Assembly: GCA_016869715.1 (NCBI GenBank)
Contig: VGDM01000017.1
Location: forward strand, 1-57,546
Reading direction: 5' to 3'
DNA: 57,546 bases
Source of the DNA: Alphaproteobacteria bacterium
GTDB taxonomy: Bacteria > Pseudomonadota > Alphaproteobacteria > Acetobacterales > Acetobacteraceae
The first letter of the stretch is position 1; the number at the start of each line of letters is the position of its first letter. Shown piece by piece: positions 43,973 through 55,522 of this stretch. The notes under the pieces are model-generated. The model was given only the letters and a program-made list of their open reading frames with translations, had not been told where the DNA came from and ran no database searches. Both the position numbers and the translations under genes were made by a program.

Positions 43973-45151
43973 ATGGCCAATATTCCAAACCGCCTTCCGG
44001 GGCTTGATTTTGATCTCGGCGAGACTGCCGATATGCTGCGTGATCAGGTGGCCGCCTTCTCCGCCGCCGAAATCGCGCCGCGCGCTGCGGAGATTGACAA
44101 GGCCAATGATTTCCCCGCCGATCTCTGGCGCAAATTTGGTGATCTTGGCGTGCTAGGCATCACGGTTGAAGAAGAATATGGCGGCGCCGGCATGGGCTAT
44201 TTGGAACATGTGGTGGCGATGGAGGAAATCTCCCGCGCATCGGCGTCGGTTGGGCTTTCCTATGGTGCGCATTCCAATCTCTGTGTCAATCAAATCTCCC
44301 GTAATGGAAATGAGGATCAGAAGCGGCGGTATTTGTCCAAGCTGATTTCCGGTGAGCATGTGGGTGCGCTGGCAATGAGTGAGCCAGGCGCTGGTTCCGA
44401 TGTAGTTTCCATGCGGCTGCGGGCTGAAAAGCGCGGTAATCGCTATGTGCTGAACGGCACGAAAATGTGGATCACCAATGGGCCGGATGCAGATGTGCTG
44501 GTGATTTACGCCAAGACCGATCCTGCCGCTGGCCCCAAGGGCATCACGGCTTTTCTGGTGGAAAAGAATTTCCCCGGTTTTTCCTGCGCCCAAAAGCTCG
44601 ATAAGCTTGGCATGCGCGGCTCAAACACTGGCGAATTGGTGTTTCAGGATTGCGAAGTGCCGGCGGAAAATGTGCTCGGTGAGCTTAATGGCGGCGTGCG
44701 CGTGCTGATGAGTGGGCTTGATTATGAACGCGCTGTGCTCGCTGCCGGGCCAATTGGGATTATGCAGGCTTGCATGGATATCGTGCTGCCCTACGTGCAT
44801 GACCGTAAGCAATTCGGCCAGGCGATTGGCGAATTCCAGATCATGCAGGCCAAGATCGCCGATATGTACACCACCATGAATGCGGCAAAATCCTATATCT
44901 ACACCGTCGCCAAGGCCTGTGATCGCGGTCAGACCACGCGCAAGGATGCCGCCGGCGCCATTTTATATGCCGCCGAGAAAGCCACCTGGATGACGCTAGA
45001 GGCGATTCAATGCCTCGGTGGCAATGGCTATATCAATGATTACGCGACAGGCCGGCTGCTGCGCGATGCCAAGCTTTATGAGATTGGTGCTGGGACCTCA
45101 GAAATTCGCCGCATGCTGATTGGGCGTGAATTGTTCCGCGAAACGGCATGA
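43973..45151 (+). CDS. ivd: isovaleryl-CoA dehydrogenase
   Basis: A 392-residue acyl-CoA dehydrogenase of the isovaleryl type. The FAD/substrate motifs [16 protein letters not shown] and [18 protein letters not shown] are typical, [15 protein letters not shown] follows, and the catalytic base Glu lies in [15 protein letters not shown], the isovaleryl-specific position. The C-terminus has [23 protein letters not shown] and [11 protein letters not shown]. It converts isovaleryl-CoA to 3-methylcrotonyl-CoA in leucine breakdown. The stop overlaps the carboxylase beta start by 4 bp. Confidence 0.94.
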   Translation: MANIPNRLPGLDFDLGETADMLRDQVAAFSAAEIAPRAAEIDKANDFPADLWRKFGDLGVLGITVEEEYGGAGMGYLEHVVAMEEISRASASVGLSYGAHSNLCVNQISRNGNEDQKRRYLSKLISGEHVGALAMSEPGAGSDVVSMRLRAEKRGNRYVLNGTKMWITNGPDADVLVIYAKTDPAAGPKGITAFLVEKNFPGFSCAQKLDKLGMRGSNTGELVFQDCEVPAENVLGELNGGVRVLMSGLDYERAVLAAGPIGIMQACMDIVLPYVHDRKQFGQAIGEFQIMQAKIADMYTTMNAAKSYIYTVAKACDRGQTTRKDAAGAILYAAEKATWMTLEAIQCLGGNGYINDYATGRLLRDAKLYEIGAGTSEIRRMLIGRELFRETA

Positions 45152-46755
45152 GCATTCTACGCAGTACGCTCGATACGGGCAGCGAAAGCTTCGCCGCCAA
45201 TGCTGGCGCCATGGCGGCGCTGGTTGCGGATTTGGAGAAAACTGTCGCTACTGCCGAACAGGGCGGCGGCAAGGCAACGCGGGACAAGCACCTGGCCCGC
45301 AACAAGCTGCTGCCGCGCGAACGGGTGCATGCGCTGATCGATCCAGGTTCGCCTTTTTTGGAGCTTTCGCAGCTTGCGGCCCATGGGCTTTATGGCGGCG
45401 AAGTTCCCTGCGCAGGTATCATTTCCGGCATTGGGCGTGTGTCAGGGCGCGAATGTGTAATCATCGCGAATGATGCTACGGTGAAGGGTGGCACTTATTT
45501 CCCGATGACGGTGAAGAAGCATGTGCGCGCGCAGGAAATCGCCCGCGCCAATCGCCTGCCCTGCATTTATTTGGTGGATTCCGGCGGCGCCTTCCTGCCG
45601 CAACAGGATGAGATTTTCCCGGACCGAGAGCATTTCGGACGCATCTTTTTCAATCAGGCGAATATGTCGGCGGCAGGCATTCCGCAAATCGCGGTGGTGA
45701 TGGGAAGCTGCACCGCGGGCGGCGCCTATGTGCCCGCCATGTCGGATGAAAGCATTATCGTCCGCCAGCAAGGCACCATCTTCCTGGGCGGCCCACCTTT
45801 GGTGCGCGCCGCCACCGGCGAGGTTGTCACCGCCGAGGAATTGGGCGGCGCTGATGTGCATGCGCGCCAATCGGGCGTGGTGGATCATTACGCGCAGGAT
45901 GATCTCCATGCGTTGGCGATTTGTCGTCGCATTGTGGCTGGGCTTGGGCCACGCATGGCGCTGCAATTGGCGCTACGCGCCCCACGCGCGCCGCTTTATG
46001 ATGAACACGAATTGCTCGGCGTTGTACCCGCCGATATCCGCGCCCCCTATGATGTGCGGGAAGTGATTGCACGCCTGGTGGATGGCAGTGAGTTCGATGA
46101 ATTCAAGCGGCTTTACGGCACAACCTTGGTCTGCGGCTTCGCGCATATCCATGGCTATCCCATCGGCATCCTCGCCAATAATGGCATTCTCTTTTCGGAA
46201 TCCGCGCTGAAGGGTGCGCATTTCATTGAACTTTGCTGCCAGCGTGGCATTCCGCTGCTGTTCTTACAGAATATTTCAGGCTTCATGGTGGGGCGGAAAT
46301 ATGAAGCGGGCGGCATTGCGCGGGATGGTGCGAAGTTGGTGACGGCGGTTGCGACCGCGGGCGTGCCGAAATTTACCGTAGTAATCGGTGGCAGCTATGG
46401 TGCCGGCAATTACGGCATGTGCGGGCGCGCTTATGATCCGCGCTTTCTGTTCATGTGGCCCAATGCACGCATTTCCGTCATGGGCGGCGAACAGGCGGCC
46501 AGTGTTCTGGCGCAACTTCGGCGCGATAATATGGAAGCGCAGGGCAAGCCATGGCCGGCTGAGGAGGAAGAAGCCTTCAAGGCCTCGATCCGCGCCAAAT
46601 ATGAAACTGAGGGCCATCCCTATCACGCCAGCGCGCGGCTTTGGGATGATGGCATCATCAACCCTGCCGATACGCGGCGCATTCTGGGGCTGTCATTCGC
46701 TGTTGCGTGTAATGCACCCATTGAACAGACACGCTTCGGCGTGTTCCGAATGTAG
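45148..46755 (+). CDS. mccB: 3-methylcrotonyl-CoA carboxylase beta subunit
   Basis: A 535-residue carboxyltransferase subunit. N- and C-terminal crotonase-like halves show [58 protein letters not shown] and [19 protein letters not shown]. It transfers CO2 from biotin to 3-methylcrotonyl-CoA. It is translationally coupled to ivd upstream and 9 bp ahead of the alpha subunit, forming an ivd-mccB-mccA operon. Confidence 0.94.
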   Translation: MSILRSTLDTGSESFAANAGAMAALVADLEKTVATAEQGGGKATRDKHLARNKLLPRERVHALIDPGSPFLELSQLAAHGLYGGEVPCAGIISGIGRVSGRECVIIANDATVKGGTYFPMTVKKHVRAQEIARANRLPCIYLVDSGGAFLPQQDEIFPDREHFGRIFFNQANMSAAGIPQIAVVMGSCTAGGAYVPAMSDESIIVRQQGTIFLGGPPLVRAATGEVVTAEELGGADVHARQSGVVDHYAQDDLHALAICRRIVAGLGPRMALQLALRAPRAPLYDEHELLGVVPADIRAPYDVREVIARLVDGSEFDEFKRLYGTTLVCGFAHIHGYPIGILANNGILFSESALKGAHFIELCCQRGIPLLFLQNISGFMVGRKYEAGGIARDGAKLVTAVATAGVPKFTVVIGGSYGAGNYGMCGRAYDPRFLFMWPNARISVMGGEQAASVLAQLRRDNMEAQGKPWPAEEEEAFKASIRAKYETEGHPYHASARLWDDGIINPADTRRILGLSFAVACNAPIEQTRFGVFRM

Positions 46756-46764
46756 GCAGCGATC

Positions 46765-48762
46765 ATGTTTCAAAGCCTGTTGATTGCCAATCGCGGTGAA
46801 ATCGCCTGCCGCATCATCCAGACCGCGCAGCGCATGGGGCTGCGCAGCATCGCAGTATTCTCCGACGCAGACGAGTCCGCGCAGCATGTGCAGATGGCGG
46901 ATGAGGCGCTTCACATCGGCGCCGCGCCGGCGCGCGAGAGCTATTTGAATATCTCTGTCATCATCGCTGCCGCGAAGCGTGCGGGGGCGGATGCGATCCA
47001 TCCTGGCTATGGTTTTCTGTCTGAAAATGCCGCCTTCGCGGAAGCCTGTGCGGAGGCTGGGATTATCTTTGTTGGTCCCACTGCTTCCGCCATGCGTGCC
47101 ATGGGGTCCAAGGGCTCAGCCAAGGCGTTAATGGAAAAGGCCGGCGTGCCGCTGCTGCCCGGCTATCACGGTGCGGAACAGGATGCGGATTTCCTGGCAG
47201 GTGAAGCGCAGCGGATTGGCTTTCCGCTGGTGATCAAGGCCGTTGCCGGGGGTGGCGGGCGTGGCATGCGTGTGGTGCGCGCCGCTGGCGATTTTGCCGA
47301 TGCGCTGCGTGCCGCGCGGCAGGAAGGCGCCTCGGCCTTTGGTGATGATCGCGTGCTGATCGAACGCTATCTGGAACGCCCGCGCCACATTGAAGTGCAG
47401 GTATTTGGCGATAGCCACGGCCATGCGGTGCATTTGTTTGAACGTGATTGTTCTGCCCAGCGCCGCCACCAGAAGGTGATTGAAGAAGCACCCGCACCTG
47501 GTATCAGCGCTGAAATGCGCGACGCCATCGGTGCTGCTGCGGTGGCCGCTGCCAAGGCTGTGCAGTATCAGGGAGCCGGCACGGTGGAATTCATCGCGCA
47601 GGATGGCGGCTTCTATTTTCTTGAAATGAATACGCGCTTGCAGGTGGAACACCCAGTGACGGAAGCCATCACTGGCTTTGATCTGGTGGAATGGCAATTG
47701 CGCGTTGCTGCCGGTGAAGTGCTCCCGGTAAGGCAGGAAGATATCCGCGCCCAAGGCCATGCGATGGAGCTTCGCTTATACGCCGAAGACCCAGCACGGG
47801 ATTTCGCGCCTTCCATTGGCGCGCTTCAGGTCTTTCGGCTTGCCGACCAGGGCTTGCGCATTGATAGCGGCTTTGTCGCCGGCGATCGCATCAGCATCCA
47901 TTATGATGCCATGGTTGCCAAAATGATCGCCCATGCACCCAGCCGTGCAGAGGCAATTGCACGGCTGCGCGCTGGCCTGGCGAATTCGGATATCATTGGT
48001 GTCGCGCATAATCTTGATATGCTGGACCGCATTCTGGCCCATCCTGATTTTGCGGCAGGCGGCATTGATACCGGCTTCATCGGACGCAACGCCGGAACCC
48101 TGCTGACACCAAAGCTGAAACCTTCCGCGCAGACGCTGGCCCTTGCCGCGCTTGGTGTGCTCGCCTTGGAAGAGGAAGCCGCGCGAGCGCAAGCAGCCAA
48201 TAGCGCCGATCCGCATTCACCCTGGCATGCGACTGATCATTGGTGGGTCAATACGCGGCCATCCCGCGTTTTTGAGTTTCACCTTGAAGATGCGGTGCAC
48301 GCCATCACGCTTTCGCCTGCTACGGATGGTTGGCGCATCACATCGGGTGCTGCGGAAATCATCGCGCGGCACACCAAGCTTGAAGCTGGCCGTATTCATG
48401 CGCTGCTGGATGGCAAGCGGCTTTCTGCTTCCATCCTTCGCGCGAATGAGGCGATCAGCCTGCGCCATGCCGGACAAAGCTGGCGCCTCCGCCTGCCGGA
48501 TCCTATCGCGCGCGCGGGAGAGGAAGAAGGCGGCGATGACCGGGTAGTGGCACCCCTGCCCGGACAGGTGACGCAGCTAATGGCAAGCGAAGGCCAGGAA
48601 GTCGCGCACGGTGATGTACTTGTGGTGCTGGAGGCCATGAAGACTGTCTTTCGCCTCACCGCCCCGCGCGCCGGCAGGATTGAAACTATTTCCTGCCGGG
48701 TTGGTGAAGCGGTGCGCGAAGGGCAAATCCTGATCCAATTCGCCGCCACTGGTACCGACTGA
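46765..48762 (+). CDS. mccA: 3-methylcrotonyl-CoA carboxylase alpha subunit (biotin carboxylase-BCCP)
   Basis: A 665-residue protein. The biotin carboxylase domain (1-450) has LIANRGEIACRIIQTAQRMG, the Gly-rich KAVAGGGGRGMRVV and FLEMNTRLQVEHPVTE; a BT domain follows and a biotinyl domain with VVLEAMKTVFRL (biotin Lys about 626) ends it. The position after the biotinyl Lys is Thr, where Met is usual. With mccB it makes 3-methylglutaconyl-CoA. The methylglutaconyl-CoA hydratase and HMG-CoA lyase genes that often follow are not here. It converges on a TctC gene two bases away. Confidence 0.94.
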   Translation: MFQSLLIANRGEIACRIIQTAQRMGLRSIAVFSDADESAQHVQMADEALHIGAAPARESYLNISVIIAAAKRAGADAIHPGYGFLSENAAFAEACAEAGIIFVGPTASAMRAMGSKGSAKALMEKAGVPLLPGYHGAEQDADFLAGEAQRIGFPLVIKAVAGGGGRGMRVVRAAGDFADALRAARQEGASAFGDDRVLIERYLERPRHIEVQVFGDSHGHAVHLFERDCSAQRRHQKVIEEAPAPGISAEMRDAIGAAAVAAAKAVQYQGAGTVEFIAQDGGFYFLEMNTRLQVEHPVTEAITGFDLVEWQLRVAAGEVLPVRQEDIRAQGHAMELRLYAEDPARDFAPSIGALQVFRLADQGLRIDSGFVAGDRISIHYDAMVAKMIAHAPSRAEAIARLRAGLANSDIIGVAHNLDMLDRILAHPDFAAGGIDTGFIGRNAGTLLTPKLKPSAQTLALAALGVLALEEEAARAQAANSADPHSPWHATDHWWVNTRPSRVFEFHLEDAVHAITLSPATDGWRITSGAAEIIARHTKLEAGRIHALLDGKRLSASILRANEAISLRHAGQSWRLRLPDPIARAGEEEGGDDRVVAPLPGQVTQLMASEGQEVAHGDVLVVLEAMKTVFRLTAPRAGRIETISCRVGEAVREGQILIQFAATGTD

Positions 48763-48764
48763 AT

Positions 48765-49730
48765 TCAGCTCGGCTTTGCACCCGTCGCGCGTAGGATCGG
48801 CACCCATTTTTCAATTTCAATACGGATGAAACGTGCAGAAGCAGCCGGGTCATTAGGCATCGGTTCAACGCCGGCATCGGCAAAACGTTTTTGTACTGAA
48901 GGATCGGCGAAAGCCTGTGCGACGGCATTTGAAAGCGTGCTGATGATTTCGGCCGGTGTGGCTGCCGGCGCATAAAGCGCCTGCCATGAAGATGCGACAT
49001 AATCAGCAACGCCCGCTTCCTGAAGGGTAGGAAGCTCCGGCAGCAATCGGGAACGTCGAGCCGTTGTTACCGCAAGGCCCCGCGCCTTGCCTTCACGCAC
49101 CAATGGCGCGACGAGTGTTTGGCTATCAATAACAAAGTCTACCCGCCCTGCCATGAAATCCGTCACTGCTGCCGGCGTGCCGCGATATTGCACGATCGTA
49201 AAATCCACCCCCGCGAGTTTTTTCAGCAGTTCACCAGAAAGATGCGAAGCAGCGCCAATGCCCGTGGTGGCGAAGGTTGCCTCCCCTCGTTTGGAATGCA
49301 ACCAGGCGCGTAATTGCGGCACATCATGCACCGGCAGTGATGGATGGACCGCAAGCACGAAGCCTTGGTCGCCAAGTGTCGAAATTGGAATGAAATCTGC
49401 AAGAGGATCAACGCCGGCATCCGGGAAAAGCGCGGGGATAACGCTATGCGCCGCGCCATTCAGCAATAGCGTATGCCCATCCGGCGCGGCGCGTGCCACG
49501 CTGCGCGCGCCAATAGTGCTGCCCGCACCTGGTTGATTTTCCACTACCACGGGCTGCCCCAAAAGGCGCGGCATTGGTTCCGTAATGATGCGCGCTACCA
49601 AATCAATCACACCGCCCGGCGCGAAGGGCACAATCACGCGAATGGGCCGCGATGGGTAGCGGCCTTGTGCGAGTGCTGGCGTGGCAAGCGCGCTTCCGGC
49701 CAGCGCAAGAAAATCACGACGTTCCAACAT
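48765..49730 (-). CDS. TctC/Bug-family periplasmic binding protein
   Basis: A 321-residue orphan TctC protein: short signal MLERRDFLALAGSALATPAL (Tat-like RRDF), then RPIRVIVPFAPGGVIDLVAR, VVENQPGAGSTIGARS and a binding-loop ATTGIGAASHLSGE. It is the last of four same-strand genes (SMR, PuuE-like, cupin, TctC) with 17-, 10- and 30-bp gaps. The preceding cupin and deacetylase suggest that the ligand may be an amide- or ureide-type carboxylate; this is a weak inference. Confidence 0.9.
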   Translation of the reverse strand: MLERRDFLALAGSALATPALAQGRYPSRPIRVIVPFAPGGVIDLVARIITEPMPRLLGQPVVVENQPGAGSTIGARSVARAAPDGHTLLLNGAAHSVIPALFPDAGVDPLADFIPISTLGDQGFVLAVHPSLPVHDVPQLRAWLHSKRGEATFATTGIGAASHLSGELLKKLAGVDFTIVQYRGTPAAVTDFMAGRVDFVIDSQTLVAPLVREGKARGLAVTTARRSRLLPELPTLQEAGVADYVASSWQALYAPAATPAEIISTLSNAVAQAFADPSVQKRFADAGVEPMPNDPAASARFIRIEIEKWVPILRATGAKPS

Positions 49731-49760
49731 GGGCTTCCTCCTCCTTAATCGGCTTGAAAT

Positions 49761-50078
49761 TCACGCACCACCAACAGGCTGAAAATCATAGCTGCCAACC
49801 CCTTGCAGAATGGCAAAGCGGCAGCGCCCGCCATCCTTGCCTGTTACCCGATGCGCGCGCTTGGCCCGCACGGCATGCATCTGGCCTGGCGCCAATTCCA
49901 CGCTTTCGCGCGGTGCGCGCATTTCAATCACCATCGGCCCATCCATGCACCAGAAAGTATCCGTCACCTCACTATGCCAATGCCAGGGCACTTCCTGCCC
50001 CGCTGCCAAGGTGAGGATCTGCATGCGAAGCCCCGGCGCTTCGGCGATCAATTCGCGCTTTTCCAAAGGATAGGACAT
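49761..50078 (-). CDS. small cupin-domain protein
   Basis: A 105-residue single-domain cupin. The metal-site motif reads PWHWHSEVTDTFWCMDG (two His, a Glu), and the second motif is near PGQMHAVRAKRAHRVT (His). It probably binds a divalent metal and acts on a small molecule. ATG 50078 is preferred (17 further codons upstream lie in the spacer and end of the deacetylase gene). Substrate unknown. Confidence 0.8.
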   Translation of the reverse strand: MSYPLEKRELIAEAPGLRMQILTLAAGQEVPWHWHSEVTDTFWCMDGPMVIEMRAPRESVELAPGQMHAVRAKRAHRVTGKDGGRCRFAILQGVGSYDFQPVGGA

Positions 50079-50088
50079 GGCGTTTCCC

Positions 50089-51030
50089 TCACGCTTTCGG
50101 CGGATGCTGCGCCCACCAATGGCGCGCAATATCGGCGCGGCGACACACCCAAACCTCCGGCGTCGCCGCCACCTTATGCAGAAATCGCGCCAGCGCCGCC
50201 GCGCGCCCTGGCCGCCCGATCAGCCGGCAATGCAAACCAACCGACATCATTTTCGGTGCACCAGCGCGGCCTTCCGCGAGCAAGGTCTCGAATGCATCAG
50301 TGACATATTGCTCCCACCCATCCGGCGCAGTGAAGCCGGGCGGCACCGCATATTTCATGTCGTTATTATCGAGTGTGTACGGAATGATCAGCATCGGCTT
50401 GCCGGCTGCCGTCACGTAAAACGGCAGATCATCCGCATATGAATCGGAATCATACAAAAACCCGCCATGTTCCGCGACCAGGTGGCGGGTATTGGGGCTG
50501 ATGCGCCCGGTGTACCAACCAACCGGGCGCGTTCCTGTCAGGCGTTCAATCACCTCAACACAACGGGCGATTTCCGCGCGCTCCGTCGCCTCATCCATAT
50601 TGTGATAATCAATCCAACGCCAGGCATGGGAAGCGACCTCATGCCCCGCATCGGCGAAGGCGCGTGCGACCGTCGGGTTTAGCTCCAACGCGCGGCCCAC
50701 ACCATAAACGGTCAGCGGCAGTTTGCGCGCGGCAAAGGCGCGCAGGATGCGCCACACGCCGGCCCGCGCACCGTAATCGAACTGGCTTTCCACGGTACGA
50801 TTACGCTCACCCAATATCGGTGATCCGCCAGGCACTTCATGCAAATACAATTCACTGCCGGCATCGCCGTTCAGCACGGTATTTTCGCCGCCTTCCTCGT
50901 AATTCAGCACAAAGGAAAGCGCGAGCTTCGCACCATTCGGCCATTTCGGATCGGGTGGATTGGCGCCATAGCCCAGAAAATCGCGCGGGTAATCGGTATC
51001 CGCCGCCATCATATGCGAAGTGTCGGTCAT
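50089..51030 (-). CDS. polysaccharide-deacetylase-family protein, PuuE allantoinase-like
   Basis: A 313-residue NodB-fold protein. Features are YPRDFLGYGANPPDPKWPNG, LSFVLNYEEGGENT, FDYGARAGVWRIL, the metal/His segment AGHEVASHAWRWIDY and the C-terminal MMSVGLHCRLIGRPGR. PuuE proteins are metal-independent allantoinases that open allantoin; relatives are chitin or peptidoglycan deacetylases. The EEGGE and GLHCRLIGRPGR stretches favour PuuE-like. ATG 51030 is the family start; the frame continues into the SMR gene. An imide or other cyclic amide is the plausible substrate. Confidence 0.83.
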   Translation of the reverse strand: MTDTSHMMAADTDYPRDFLGYGANPPDPKWPNGAKLALSFVLNYEEGGENTVLNGDAGSELYLHEVPGGSPILGERNRTVESQFDYGARAGVWRILRAFAARKLPLTVYGVGRALELNPTVARAFADAGHEVASHAWRWIDYHNMDEATERAEIARCVEVIERLTGTRPVGWYTGRISPNTRHLVAEHGGFLYDSDSYADDLPFYVTAAGKPMLIIPYTLDNNDMKYAVPPGFTAPDGWEQYVTDAFETLLAEGRAGAPKMMSVGLHCRLIGRPGRAAALARFLHKVAATPEVWVCRRADIARHWWAQHPPKA

Positions 51031-51047
51031 ATCGCCCTCTCTCGCTC

Positions 51048-51365
51048 TTACGACAATTTCAGCCCGATAATGCCCGCGGTGATCAGCCCCACGGAAGCCC
51101 AGCGTAGCGCAGTATTCGCATCGCCGAATAGCGTAATGCCCACCAGAAAGGCGCCCACGGCGCCGATGCCAGTCCAAACGGCATAGGCGGTGCCAACAGG
51201 GATTTCCCGCAAAGCGAGCAGCAACAAGCCGCCACTCGCGATGATGCAAAGTATCGCGAAGGCCAACCAGCCATAACGCAAACCGCCCGCAGCCCAACCA
51301 AGCTTGAGGCCAATCGGCCAGCCGATTTTGCAAAACCCCACAAGAATAAGATAGGCCCAGGCCAT
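51048..51365 (-). CDS. SMR-family small transporter (SugE/Gdx type) with Lys at the essential Glu position
   Basis: A 105-residue, four-TM small multidrug resistance protein beginning MAWAYLILVGFCKIGWPIGLK. SugE/Gdx proteins read AGLLEVVWAIGLK-like here; the membrane Glu of TM1, which binds both substrate and proton, is a lysine (AAA where GAA would be expected). The other helices (AVWTGIGAVGAFLVGITLFG) look normal. The function should be lost or altered unless it pairs with another SMR subunit. A start at 51374 (MEHMAW) is possible. An ilvC terminator lies just upstream, so transcription may depend on readthrough. Confidence 0.85.
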   Translation of the reverse strand: MAWAYLILVGFCKIGWPIGLKLGWAAGGLRYGWLAFAILCIIASGGLLLLALREIPVGTAYAVWTGIGAVGAFLVGITLFGDANTALRWASVGLITAGIIGLKLS

Positions 51366-51376
51366 GTGCTCCATCC

Positions 51377-51410
51377 AAGAAAAAGAGCCGCCCGATTGCC
51401 CAGGCGGCCC
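51377..51410 (-). terminator. intrinsic terminator of ilvC
   Basis: On the minus strand, after the ilvC stop, the stem GCCGCC / GGCGGC with an intervening TGGGCAATCG loop is followed by TCTTTTTCTT. It is a canonical Rho-independent terminator, ending within a few bases of the SMR gene start. Confidence 0.85.
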
Positions 51411-51441
51411 GATGAAAGCATAACCCTGATCGTTTCGCGGA

Positions 51442-52569
<1,128 letters not shown>

Positions 52570-52641
52570 TTATTTTGCGCTTGCCGACAAGATGCTGTAT
52601 GCATCTGGCGCGTGATTTATGGGCTTTCGAGGAAACCTCGT

Positions 52642-53502
52642 TCAGGCCGCCCGCTTCAAGGGCACAGCACCTTCATCGGCGTATTTCGCCAGCGCCGCGC
52701 GATACTTCTCCCGCCGCCATTGCAGCAGCCGCCAGGAAGCCTTGGCCGCCAGGTCTGAAACCCGCCCGCGCGGGTCAAGCCCGATGGTCTTGAAGATCAT
52801 CCCCATGCCGCGTTCGATATGCCGAAAGCGATAAAACCCAATCGCGCGGCCCATATACGCCGTGGTGCAGCGCTCATGGTCATAGGGCGTGCCCTCAGGC
52901 TCATTAGCGCTGTGGAAGGCGAAGGCGAGCTCATCATCCTCCGTCTCGCCAATGCGGCCCAGCGCCACGCGCAGCCGCTTGGAGAAGGAGAGGTTCTCCC
53001 GCGCCAGATAGCGCTTCATATGATCGTAAAACAGCTTGAAATGCCGATATTCATCAGCAGCGATCAGCCGGCAGACCTGCTTCAGTGCGGGTTCGTCCGT
53101 GGAATCGCCGAGCGCAGAGTAATAGCTGCTGGTGCCGGTTTCCACCATGCAGCGCGCGATCAATTCGCCGGTGCGGCTGCCGCGAATGGACGCTTCCGCA
53201 TCCAATTGAATCTGATACCCGGCGCGATAGCGTTCAAACGCCGCGGCAAAATCCCAGCCAGGATCAGCCAACATGCCCCAACAGCCCAACGCATCGCCAT
53301 GCTGCGTTTCCTCAACCCCCCAATGTTCGGCCGCCGCGCTGAAATCCGGATCATCGGCGAAAACGCGCGTCAGGTAGGTGACGTAATCCGCCGCATTGCG
53401 TTCCACCATGGCGGCGGCCTTGATCAGCGGGACAATTTCGGGATCAACCTTGGAAGGATCGAACCGATCCCAAGCAATCTCATCAATATGCCAATGTTTC
53501 AT
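52642..53502 (-). CDS. ferritin-like di-iron domain protein
   Basis: A 286-residue helical protein with two carboxylate-rich helix pairs: E34, EETQH at 64-68, E121 and DEYRH at 150-154, the spacing of a ferritin-like di-iron site (ExxH twice). The C-terminal third (about 180-286) is an additional helical region. It looks like acyl-ACP-desaturase-related or ferritin-like oxidoreductase proteins seen in Alphaproteobacteria; the substrate is unknown. ATG 53502 is chosen over the 42 extra upstream codons. It is downstream of the atp operon terminator. Confidence 0.78.
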   Translation of the reverse strand: MKHWHIDEIAWDRFDPSKVDPEIVPLIKAAAMVERNAADYVTYLTRVFADDPDFSAAAEHWGVEETQHGDALGCWGMLADPGWDFAAAFERYRAGYQIQLDAEASIRGSRTGELIARCMVETGTSSYYSALGDSTDEPALKQVCRLIAADEYRHFKLFYDHMKRYLARENLSFSKRLRVALGRIGETEDDELAFAFHSANEPEGTPYDHERCTTAYMGRAIGFYRFRHIERGMGMIFKTIGLDPRGRVSDLAAKASWRLLQWRREKYRAALAKYADEGAVPLKRAA

Positions 53503-53604
53503 GAGCCTGCCCCGAGCGCCTTGCCATGATGGGTCCGCGCGACCCTTTCCGTTTATGTTTTTGTGCCAAGATGCGGCGGTTTCAAGGCAGGCTTCCGCGC
53601 GCCG

Positions 53605-53640
53605 CGCAAAAAGAAACGGGCGGCCCAAGGACCGCCCGCC
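53605..53640 (-). terminator. intrinsic terminator of the atp operon
   Basis: On the minus strand, 26 bases after the atpC stop, the stem CGGGCGG / CCGCCCG (53632-53638 with 53617-53623) is followed by TTTCTTTTTGC. This is a canonical Rho-independent terminator placed at the operon end. Confidence 0.88.
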
Positions 53641-53663
53641 GAAACTTGAGCTTTGATAAGGCT

Positions 53664-54074
53664 TCAGGGCGCCGTCGCAGCGTCCATCATGGCCCGCGCC
53701 GACAGCATCCGCGCCATGGCGGCTTCACGCTTCTCGAGCGTTTCATTCGCCGCTACCGCCATCGCCTCCTCAGCTTCCTTCAATCGGATCTGCGCTTCGG
53801 ATTTCGAAAGATTGGCGAGCGGGGTTGCTTCCTCAGCCAGGATCGTCACGCGGTCCGGCGCCACTTCGGCAAATCCACCAGCAACGAAAAGCTGTTCCGT
53901 CACCTGGCCGCCCTCACGCACGGAAATCACCCCACCGCGCAAGGCCACGATCATGGGCGCATGCCCAGCCAGCACGCCCATTTCGCCTTCCGCCGCAGGG
54001 ATCACTGCCATCTCAACCGCGCGGGACAGCAGCAGCTTTTCCGGTGAGACGAGTTCGAGTTGAAAACTCGCCAT
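53664..54074 (-). CDS. atpC: ATP synthase F1 epsilon subunit
   Basis: A 136-residue epsilon subunit. The N-terminal beta-sandwich reads FQLELVSPEKLLLSRAVEMA, GEMGVLAGHAPMIVAL and VAGGFAEVAPDRVTILAE; the C-terminal helical hairpin is rich in charged residues and Ala. It couples the rotor to F1 and inhibits ATP hydrolysis. It starts 5 bp after atpD in the same operon and is the last gene. Confidence 0.95.
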   Translation of the reverse strand: MASFQLELVSPEKLLLSRAVEMAVIPAAEGEMGVLAGHAPMIVALRGGVISVREGGQVTEQLFVAGGFAEVAPDRVTILAEEATPLANLSKSEAQIRLKEAEEAMAVAANETLEKREAAMARMLSARAMMDAATAP

Positions 54075-54079
54075 GGTGA

Positions 54080-55522
<1,443 letters not shown>

